Shown one piece after another: positions 55,870 to 64,000 of a stretch of DNA of 64,000 nucleotides. The position numbers and the translations under genes are program-made. Each line of letters opens with the position of its first letter. Within the stretch, counting starts at the first letter, position 1. This stretch comes from Platerodrilus igneus. Taxonomy: Eukaryota > Arthropoda > Insecta > Coleoptera > Lycidae. The notes under the pieces are model-generated. The model had not been told where the DNA came from. It searched no databases and saw only the letters and a program-made list of their open reading frames with translations. The stretch lies in NCBI GenBank assembly GCA_036346225.1, contig JARFIW010001491.1:3844001-3908000 (forward strand), given 5' to 3'.

Positions 55870-56335
55870 CCAGGTTCCAGCAATACTTAAGGTAGATGCG
55901 AGTAGTACCGGTTTAGGGTGCGTGCTTAGTATTATGGCGGAGGGCATGAGAGGCCAGTTGCTTTTGGGTCGCGTACTTTGTCACCCACAGAAGTACAATA
56001 CTCTCAAATTGATAAAGAGGCATTGGCAGTGGTTTATGGAATAAAAAAATTCCACCAATATTTATATGGGCGTCATTTCACTCTCAGGAGTGATCACAAA
56101 CCATTGGTCAGTATTTTTGGACCTAAGCGAGGGTTGCCAGTATTTGCAGCCAGCAGGCTGCAGAGATACGCTTTGTTTTTATCAGGGTACGATTTTGATA
56201 TTAATTATGTCAAATCTGATAAAAATAGTGCTGATGCATTGTCAAGGATGCCACTCAGTACTAAACATGTGGAAGGCGACGCAGAGTTATTGTGGCTTGG
56301 AACTTATTTACATTGCGTTAAAGAAAGTTCATTTC
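55870..56335 (+). CDS. RNase H of the mag-like element
   Basis: Starts in broken frames as DASSTGLGCVLSIMAEG near 55895, then one frame from 55978: LSPTEVQYSQIDKEALAVVY (catalytic Glu), FTLRSDHKPLVSIF (catalytic Asp) and DKNSADALSRMPLS (final Asp). All catalytic residues are present. One stop and about two frameshifts upstream of 55978. Confidence 0.85.
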
Positions 56336-57710
56336 CAATAACGTGCGAAGATGTTCGCAGGGCAACACAAAAGACATCCGGCTTAACAAAATTTATGGTT
56401 ATGTTATGCATGGATGGCCATGCTCTGTACCCAAAGAGGACAGAGAGTTGTTAACTTTTTTTCAAAAGAAAGACGAGATAGCCGTGGAACAAGGAGTGTT
56501 AATGTGGGGATACAAAGTCATTGTTCCTAGTAGTTTACGAGCTTACGTATTAAATGAATTACATGCAAGTCATTTGGGCATATGTAAAACTAAGTCGGTT
56601 GCTAGATCGTATGTCTGGTGGCCCAATATAGATGACGATATCGAAAACCTAATCAGAAACTGTTCGTCATGTGTGTTAGAGCGAGCAAACCCGCGAAAAG
56701 CGAATTACATCATTGGCATTACCCAAGTAAACCATGGGAAAGGTTGCACTTAGATTATTTGGGACCGTTAAAAGGAAATGGTATCTAATTATCGTGGATG
56801 CTCACTCTAAGTGGTTAGAGGTTTTCGAAACATCTTCAACGTCGGCTAAACAAGCAGTCGATATTTTAAGACAATTATTTGCACGTTTTGGATTACCCGT
56901 GTCGGTTCACACCGACAACGGACCTCCATTTAATTCAGCCGAATTAGATTCATTTTTTAATTCTAATGGCATTAAACATACGAGTTCGGCGCCGTATCAC
57001 CCGCAGTCAAACGGGCAAGCCGAAAACTCGGTTAAATATGCAAAATCTAAATTAAAGTATGCATTCCGAGACAATATAGACGTTTCGGTGGCTTTAAGCA
57101 GAATCCTTTTGATTATCGGAATTCTGTGCATGCAACCACCAACGAAACACCCGCCAAATTAATGTTCAACCGTTCTTTAAGAACTCGGTTAGATTTATTA
57201 AGACCGAACCTGTCTGGTAGTGTAAGAGCTAATCAGACTAAACAAAAATTGTATACAGGCGGTAGCAAAACTCGTGTTTTATTTATAAATCAACCTGTAC
57301 TTGTTAGGGATTACAGATCAAAAATAAATGGATAGACGGAATTATCGTGAAACAAATTAGCCCTACTATGTATGTAGTCAAGCTAAGTTCGGGTATTACG
57401 TGGAGACGGCACATCGATCAGCTAGTAGCTATCGATGCACCTCTTACTAACTCAGAAAGTGAAGGCATGGAACCTTCCACGGATATTGTTTCTGAACTCT
57501 CCCCTTACCGGAAGTGGCTGGAGATATTCACCCAACAGTAGTAGTCAGGCGAAATTCAACCTCCCTATCGTGCCGGTCAAGCGATCACCTGACGTTATAA
57601 ATGTTAAACCTGGTAAATTAAATACTGATAGTTCCATGGAAAGTTCTCCCATTGCTAGACGATACCCTGATAGGATTAGGAAACCGGTTAAGCGGTTTGC
57701 CGTATAAGTT
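56336..57710 (+). CDS. Integrase of the mag-like element, several frame breaks
   Basis: Zinc region at about 56535-56680: LNELHASHLGICKTKSVARS and IRNCSSC give H..H..C..C. Core: LHLDYLG (first Asp, frame change at 56735-56750), VHTDNGPPFNS (second Asp), PYHPQSNGQAENSVKYAKS (Glu). DYRNSVHATTNETPAKLMFN follows, then LVRDYRSKINGW, ITWRRHIDQLVAI and the basic tail ARRYPDRIRKPVKRF ending at 57707. Frames change at about 56735, 57130, 57345 and 57435. K02A2.6-like proteins in databases have this organisation. Confidence 0.85.
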
Positions 57711-57867
57711 GATTTTGGTTTTTATATTTTGCGGGATTATATATTGTTAAGTTATAATTCAAATATTTTGCGGGATTATAATATGGTTAAGTTATAATTT
57801 AGATATTTTTGAATTGTTTTCTTATTTTACAATAGGTTTATATTGTTAAAAATTTTGTAGAGGAAAA

Positions 57868-58101
57868 TGTGATATATCTAAACAAAATGTACGCATTTGT
57901 TTACATTATCTATTATGTATAAATAATATAGCAGGTGGTTATCAGGCCACACGCCTGGCTATTGCTAAAGCACAGTCGTATTTAATATGTCAATAAGAGC
58001 GCACGGCGTGTGGCCTCTTAATTACATATTACATTACTAATGTTACTCGTGTATCATTAAAAGCCTACACCCTTAATAAGCAATAACCCCACCTAAGACG
58101 T

Positions 58102-58105
<4 letters not shown>
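57868..58105 (+). repeat. 3' LTR of the mag-like element
   Basis: Direct repeat of 45728-45965, preceded by polypurine tract AGAGGAAAA. Confidence 0.92.

Positions 58106-58149
<44 letters not shown>
58106..58149. repeat. (TA)n microsatellite
   Basis: About 22 TA dinucleotides directly after the LTR. The insertion site of the mag-like element was probably in this array. Confidence 0.95.
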
Positions 58150-58150
<1 letters not shown>

Positions 58151-60600
58151 TGTGATATTTAGGGGTTAAAAGGGCATTATTTGTCAATTGGTAATTCATT
58201 TCGTGATTCAATATGTGAAAGAACAACAAACAATTTTGAAACGCTTTTCAGAATCATTAGTTTAGAAATTAATAATTTTACTGCAAAATTTCAGTAAGCT
58301 AAAAGTTAATTTTCATAACCCTGCAGATATAAATACTCATAGAGTATAGCGTGTGTCATATTAGAAACATTCCGTGTGTAAGATAGCATTTAAAAGGCTA
58401 TGTCATAAACATATTTTAACCCTCGTATTTAATAAGTGTAAATTATAGGAATAATTTTTGAAAAGCTTTGGCTTCATTTCTAAAATTTATAACCGTTTTG
58501 TTTACAAGCAAAGTGGCAGTTACATTATTAAGTAAAATCGTTTGAAAGTGTTTTGAAGAAACCTCCCATGTATCATTAAACTATAAACAGATGTAACCGT
58601 CGTATTTTTTCGTGTATTTAATAGAGTAAAACGTTGCACAAACAACAGAAATTCCAGGTAATTTTAGTCCCGTTATCAATTAGAGAAATTTATAGCATCT
58701 TAAAAACGATAAGAAACAGAAGTTGGGGAAGTTGATGTCCGTTACAAATGAAGCTTGCCAACAAAGAAACAAAGAGGGGTTATTTGATAGCATGTGTAGA
58801 AGTGCGATAGATATAACACGTGTTAAGTGTTCGTTGATTTGAGTGAATACAAGGTTAGTGGAGTGAGTAGCAGTTGCTAGTTATACCACAGACATGGAAA
58901 ACAAAGTAAAAGATAGTTGATTTTAGCGCGTATATTGAAGTGATATAGATATAACACGTACTATATTGAGGGGCGTAGTTTAAAACCATAGCGTTCGTTG
59001 ATTGAGGTTCGTACAAGGTTATTTTAAGAGACTGTCAAAATACGAGGAAATCATTTAGTAATGTGCGAGTGTTTGTTAGCTTCAAGTGATTTTCAAAGAA
59101 ATGTGTCGGTTAAATGAAATACAAGAAAAATTGTGTACGTTAGGGAGGTGTTTGTAGAAACGAGTGGTTGTTGAAAATTTTACAAAGGATTGTTGTGTAT
59201 TGTAGAAATTTTTAAGAATTTGGCAGATTTCAAGGGGGGGGGAAGAGAATATAAGCACCAAGAACTTGAGATGGGGTTATCTTACCCTCTTAGTTTACAA
59301 CAAGCGTACGTCGCTAGCTTAATTTCAACTGGCTTACTGCTCTTATATCTCGACAAGCTAACGGCTTTAATGCCAGAAATGCTTTTACGTTTTGCATAGA
59401 AGTTTAATTTGATGTAAGTAAAAGCAGTTTGCTTTTAATTTGAACTAAGTGTGCAAAGTATGCACTTGAAATGGAGTAGATGTCAGTGTTTGGTCGGTTT
59501 GGTGGTTTACCAACAAATTTATGATATTAATAGAGGAGGTTTGGGAGATTGGAAGCCCTATCAAATTGGTGAATAAGACGACGTCTTGGTGATATGGTTG
59601 CAGCCTTGCAGTGGTGGTGATTGCAATCCAGATTGGGATGTTCCTGAATGCTGCAGTCATTGATGGAATAATGGCAGACCCGTGGTAACTGATGCTTTTT
59701 CATTGTATATGTGTGTAAACAAGTGCTTTCTGACTTGGTGCATTGAGGTGTAAAAGTTTATTAACTAAAAGGACACACAGGGAAAAGGTTTCTGATTGAA
59801 CAATTTAATTTGAATTATGTTTATTGTATTTTGTGGGAATTTATCATAAGGATGATTTATAATATTTGATTTATGTACAAAATAAAACGGTTTTTTTTTA
59901 TTATTAATATGCAAATTAGCACAGAAGGTTAAGGTTTACTATGAGCTCGTAAGGAACCAGGGTTAAAGTAAGAAATGTGGTAAAGCCCTATTACTTTCTC
60001 TGATTGTATTAATTGGAAAAATTTATCTGGAATAAATTTTGATATCGAAATGTATTGTTAAGGGAATATTGGGGGTGGTATAGTATGTAAATGTGTGAAA
60101 AAAAGTTTAATTTTGATTTTGGCGTGTACATTTTTCCTGATATGTTAATAAAAGTAGGCGATTTGTTTTGAGTAGTTAGATTTATTTTCAGAAAGCAGCT
60201 GAGCAGCCGTGGCAAACTTCATTAAGCAGAGGTAGTATTTAAAATAGGTACATCACATCATCACCAACACCAACAGTCTTCGCAATGGAAGGACAACGCA
60301 GTAAATTAATGGCACGCAGAAAGTGAGGCTTTATGTATTATTGAGTGACGCCCAGCAACGGATATCGTAATAACATATATCTACGACATTGTACGGCAGA
60401 AAAATATTAACATTTGTAACAAGAGGAATAAAGGGAAAGTATGTTTACGGCACATGCCTACGAAAAGTAGGTCCAAGCGTTTTAGTTTTATTGTAATACA
60501 CAACAAGCCAGGTACTCTCTGTAAGCGACGCTGTGACGACGGGGGTCAGGTGACCTTCCTCTGTATCTCCGCCAAGCAACTACTGTCCATTGTATTTAAA
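58150..60600. other. Non-coding, no gene seen
   Basis: 2.4 kb of AT-rich DNA. A 69-codon frame at 59190-59399 (MLCIVEIFKNLADFKGGGRE) has no motif I know. No repeat shared within the window. May contain unannotated host non-coding or old transposon DNA. Confidence 0.5.
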
Positions 60601-60604
60601 CCTG

Positions 60605-60930
60605 ATGATTATTATAAGCAACTACAGATATTGGCTTTGCAATATTCTCAAGTAATATTGATTATGCGTAAGGATTTATTAGAAAACAGTTAATTCGGCA
60701 AATGTCTAAATGTTGGGGATCTTGGTAGCCGCAGGTTGCCAAACCCTCTCCACGTCACTGAATACTGATGAAATAAGGTATATATTTAGAAAACAATAGA
60801 AGGGGAACCGAGCTGTATTTAGGCTCTAGAAATTTCAGGGAATGTGTAAGTTATAGCTCAGAATAAGAAACAATGGAGGTACGCGTCTAACCAGTTCCAG
60901 GACTGAAGACTTAATGATTATGATAATGTA
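60605..60930 (+). mobile_element. Non-autonomous LINE A derivative (segment M plus 3' tail)
   Basis: Segment M (TGATGATTATTATAAGCAAC.. to ACAATAGAAGG) joined at GAACCGAGCTGTATTTAGGC to the last 100 bp of LINE A, ending CCAGGACTGAAGACTTAATG and ATTATGATAATG. It lacks any coding sequence but keeps the LINE 3' end that reverse transcriptase recognises, like the BovB-derived short elements of mammals. It stands alone, away from LINE A copies, so it probably moved by itself. Confidence 0.65.
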
Positions 60931-61262
60931 TACATTATGGGCAAACAGTTTAAATAACCCGGCTAAATAAAGTAGAACACTTGGCAACGTGTTCTCCATG
61001 AGACCTAGAATTAGCGACTCCTAACACGGTCATTATGTGCACCTAATGCTAGCTCATGGATAACACGGTTGCGATATATATTATTTCAGGTTAGCATGCT
61101 ATTTAAACGGTTCGTCTTATAATCAATCCTAAGAAAGTCGTAACTAACGAATGTAAGGTCGACAAAGTTGATCGGTGTAAATACAAAGAAAAAAAACACA
61201 CCTAAATTTATATTAATTATTCTACACATGATACGTATAAAGCTCACTTATTTTTAAATGTA
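60931..61262. other. Non-coding, no gene seen
   Basis: Short AT-rich stretch with a 7-bp hairpin AGAACAC/GTGTTCT near 60983-61004. Confidence 0.5.
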
Positions 61263-61461
61263 TTAGGCCCAACTGCACCGGTTAAGCTTAAAAGTTAAGT
61301 ACTACTTAAAAGTTTAATGTGACTGCACCGCATATTAAGTGACACTTATACATTCTAAGTTGCACTTAAATATAAGCGGTAGTTTCACTTAACCTCAAAT
61401 TTAATAATATATCCTTTTATTTGCATACTTTGCTTAATTTAAAATTTACTTTAGAGATACA

Positions 61462-62597
61462 ATGAATTTTATTATAATGGAAAATGATATACTTGATGAT
61501 ATTGATGTGATGGAGTTGGTGGAATTTGGAATACCAAAAAATATTTTTATAAGAGCTGGCCATTTTCATAGTGTGGATAATTATACATTTTTTAAAAAAT
61601 TCAGATTGACAAAAGAATGTTCATTTTGCCTCTTATCGAAAATCAACTGGAATTTTTACTAGATGTTAATTATTCAGTTTCTCCTATAAATCAGTTACTA
61701 ACAAATTTGCGGTATTATGCAATAGGAGCTCATTTGGACATGGTAGCGGCTTTTATGGGCATACATTCAACAACAGCTGGTACAATTGTAAAAAGAACGC
61801 CAATTGATATAGCAAGACTATGTAGGCAATTTGTAAAACTTCCGGCTACACAGAATGAGCAAGACCGAAGTAAGGAGGAATTTTGACATTGCCCACTTTC
61901 CTAATGTAATTGGTGCTATCGATTGCACTCACATTAAAATTCGGTCACCAGGAGGTGATGATGCAGAAATATTTAGGAATCGGAAAAACTATTTTTCCAT
62001 CAACGTACAAGCTGTGTGTTACGTAAATGGCAAGTTTATTGACATTGTTACTCGCTGGCGAGATTCAAGCCATGACAGCACTATGTTTAGTCAAAAAGTA
62101 ACATAAAAGTTAAGTTTGAAAATAATAATTTTCAAAATTGTCTTTTATTAGGAGATGGTGGTTATCCCATTAAAAGTTATTTAATGACTCCATTGCTAAA
62201 CCCCCAAACTAGAGCAGAACAGCTGTACAAAGAATCACATATCAGGACTCGGAATAAAGTTGAATGCGCCTTTGGAATTACTAAAAGAAGATTTCCTTGC
62301 TCAACATACGGATGTCGCTTAAAAATGGATACAGTGCTTGCAATAATAGTTGCTACATCAGTGCTACACAACATAGCGAAAGATGCAAATGAAGCAGAGC
62401 CAGATATTGATGATGATATGGATGAAGGAGAATTACACAGACTTTTACAAGATGGCGACATTCCCCATATACCTCACCAGAATGTAGGTTCTGTAATAGG
62501 AATGCAGTTTAGAAGTCAATTAATTAATGATTTTTTTCAAGACTGGCATAACAGCATTATATTTATAGTTGTTTGTTTAAGTTCAGTATGTAAATAA
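61462..62597 (+). CDS. HARBI1: Harbinger transposase (HARBI1-like), four frame breaks
   Basis: DDE_Tnp_4 nuclease. First frame: [20 protein letters not shown] and [18 protein letters not shown]. Second frame (61625-61886): [20 protein letters not shown] and [18 protein letters not shown], the helix-turn-helix region. Third (61870-62103): [20 protein letters not shown] (first Asp), [20 protein letters not shown] and HDSTMFSQ (second Asp). Fourth: [33 protein letters not shown] (catalytic Glu) and a tail with VLHNIAKDA. The breaks at about 61870 and 62095 lie in T4 and A5 runs. All catalytic residues are present. Not translatable as one protein as it stands. Confidence 0.86.
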
Positions 62598-62856
62598 TTT
62601 TTATTGTTCTGAATAAAGTACTATAATATGTATTACTTTATTTTTAAGAATATAATTTTAGGAAAATAGTTACACTGTAATTAAAAAAGTATTATGCTAA
62701 ATTCAAATCATACGCTAATTAAATATTAGAGCCCAAAACTAAATTTTTATATAAGACAATGAAATACTAAAATTAAATGCCAAATACAAATTAAATATTA
62801 CAGTTTTTTAATGTTTTTAATTGTTGCTTTTTAATTTCTACTTCTATTAAAAGACT
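62598..62856. other. Spacer between the two convergent Harbinger genes
   Basis: AT-rich intergenic DNA; AATAAAGT near 62611 may serve as poly-A signal for the transposase. Confidence 0.5.
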
Positions 62857-63650
62857 TCATTTTTGCAGCTCATGAATCTCAATTTCTCTTTTACTCCTTT
62901 CTTGGGAAAGTTTTAACTCCTGCCATATATATTGTTCTTTCAGTTTAGCAACCTCCGTATACTGTTTGGATAAATGACTGGTATGTAAGCCTTTAACGAC
63001 TTGGGGGTCTTCTTCTATTTGCAGCTTATTTGTCCAAATTACCTCATGTTAAAGGCTTACTTAAAGGTCTTTTCAAATTTTTGGACGAGTGGTCACCCCA
63101 ATCAACCTGAAAATTAATATAATATTAGAAATTGATCGAATGTCATTTCGTTTTGTTCAACAATTCACAGCTAATTGAGAAATATGTAGAAAGTTTGTTT
63201 AACTTACACTTGTTGCCGAGCTAGTGGTTGCTGTTGATGATTGATTAGCGCCAACATAAATAATTTCCATGTCGTCCGTATCGACGAGATCTTTTGATAT
63301 GTCAGGAATCGTAACCTCCTTGTCTTCACTATCAGTATCAAAAGGATTATATACGCTTGATATGGTTTTTTTGTTGGTAATATCCAACAGAATCTCTGTA
63401 CAAGGATCATTCTTGATCGGATCAATATACACTCTACCCCCAGTAGCCAGTCGTTCTTGTTTTTCTACTGCAGTAAGCTTTCTAACCCTTTTTTTTTATT
63501 CTCATAAATTTTTTTTAGAGATTCTTTACTAGGATGCACCTTGTTTACTGCATTACATTGTGCCATTATCTTGTTCCACACCTTATCCTTATCTTTCCAT
63601 GTTACAGCATCTGTCTTTTTATTTTCGAAAACACCCTTATATTGTTACAT
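62857..63650 (-). CDS. Myb/SANT-like DNA-binding partner protein of Harbinger (broken)
   Basis: Minus strand. In Harbinger elements this protein carries the transposase to the nucleus and the transposon ends. Exon 1 (about 63650-63208): NKKTDAVTWKDKDKVWNKIM and SKESLKKIYENKKK are the Myb_DNA-bind_5 helices; AVEKQERLATGGRVYIDP and PIKNDPCTEILLDITN follow. The frame breaks in a run of eight T (63488-63495 on the plus strand). Donor AGT|GTAAGTT, 101-bp intron 63107-63207, acceptor TTTTCAG. Exon 2: VDWGDHSSKNLKRPLSK, then a frame change, then a charged coiled-coil tail (LSKQYTEVAKLKEQYIWQEL) and the stop at 62857. Start codon not visible; N terminus lost at the junction near 63645. Confidence 0.75.
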
Positions 63651-64000
63651 ACTAAATGCCTCAAAAGGTAAATAGTGTGTCTACTCTACCTTATAGGCGG
63701 CAGAGCCTCGATAGATTACGAGGGGTTCCTGTTTAACGTTTAAGCCCAGGGTAAAAAGGATGTTAAATGGCTTTGAGAGGAAAAGGTCCCTCTAATGAGA
63801 TCTTCCAGCCAGCTAAGCTTCTTCAACTTAGGGCAGAGCTATGAGCTAGGGTCATAGGATGGTATACGAAAAAAAAGAGATTTTATTGGACGCCACCGTA
63901 TCTTGATGAATGTTAAGAAGAGAAACTATCCGAAGATCAAATACGGAAATCTTCGAAAAAAAATCCTTAAGACGAGCAACATATAAAAAAAATACTTACT
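63651..64000. other. Non-coding, no gene seen
   Basis: Begins at the abrupt end of the SANT gene. GC-richer patch 63690-63850; no motif I recognise. May be another repeat that truncated the Harbinger element. Confidence 0.45.

Larger units (their letters stand above)
45728..58105 (+). mobile_element. Mag-like Ty3/gypsy retrotransposon, split by a nested element
   Basis: LTRs at 45728-45965 and 57868-58105 (238 bp each, TG..CA). They differ at only one position that I can see (GTTACA versus GTTGCA at the end). TATAT borders both sides, a possible 5-bp target duplication inside a TA-rich site. Primer site TGGCGACGAGGAT directly follows the first LTR and matches a tRNA-Ser (GCU) 3' end, as in the mag lineage. 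AGAGGAAAA before the second LTR is the polypurine tract. Without the nested element (47493-54862 and one 4-bp duplication) it would be about 5.0 kb. Confidence 0.9.
61263..63650. mobile_element. Harbinger-type DNA transposon, right end missing
   Basis: Left end TTA then GGCCCAACTGCACCGGTTAA at 61263-61285: TTA is the Harbinger target site and the end resembles GGGCC..GCACCR ends of insect Harbinger elements. Subterminal repeats of CTTAAAAGTTAAGTACT type follow. Transposase runs rightward, and the Myb/SANT partner gene runs leftward from about 63650, convergent as is usual. No matching right terminal repeat was found up to 64000, and the SANT gene is cut at its N terminus at about 63645. Confidence 0.75.

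Noticed and set aside
59190..59399. 69-codon frame
   Set aside because: No motif, no codon bias and no splice context; left as non-coding.
1..64000. CRISPR array, operons, bacterial insertion sequences
   Set aside because: No spaced direct repeats of that type; introns and element types show an insect nuclear genome.

Overview
The window is insect nuclear DNA: AT-rich, short introns with GT..AG borders, an arthropod-type promoter, a CPCFC cuticular-protein gene, and LINE, LTR and DNA transposon families typical of insects. I cannot fix the order; a beetle is a guess. About two thirds of the window is mobile DNA, much of it nested, and only two stretches look like host protein-coding sequence: a commissureless-like exon (2355-2824) and the CPCFC gene (20898-21561).

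Layout. 1-4280: a decayed DDE_3/DUF4817-type transposase, the comm-like exon, the 3' end of an LTR with its primer-binding site, and the 3' end of a second transposase. 4285-19205: remains of one RTE-like LINE family (called LINE A here), broken by a CpG-rich minisatellite, a MULE/FLYWCH transposase pseudogene, a nearly full-length second RTE-like LINE (LINE B, 11691-15130) with a tRNA-like head, and a 1257-bp solo LTR. 19206-23360: the CPCFC gene and non-coding DNA. 23361-28720: a full-length but inactivated R1-clade LINE on the minus strand. 28721-34580: an errantivirus-like gag remnant, a 2.6-kb fold-back element carrying DUF4817 transposase sequence in both arms, and a 228-bp MITE with 43-bp terminal repeats. 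34581-45727: mostly non-coding, with LINE endonuclease fragments, a lepidopteran-style GGTTCCGTACC repeat and a probable Polinton integrase tail. 45728-58105: a mag-like Ty3/gypsy element (238-bp LTRs, serine-tRNA-type primer site) into which a second gypsy element (47493-54862, about 1.85-kb LTRs) has jumped. 58106-64000: non-coding DNA, a LINE A-derived non-autonomous unit, and a Harbinger transposon with transposase and Myb/SANT genes facing each other.

The elements do not cooperate with the host genes. The useful story is the insertion order: LINE A copies are oldest; LINE B, the minisatellite and the solo LTR cut them; the two gypsy insertions near 50 kb are recent, with LTR pairs about 99.5% identical by eye. 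Many reading frames are broken by single-base length changes, several in homopolymer runs, so part of the apparent decay may be assembly error.
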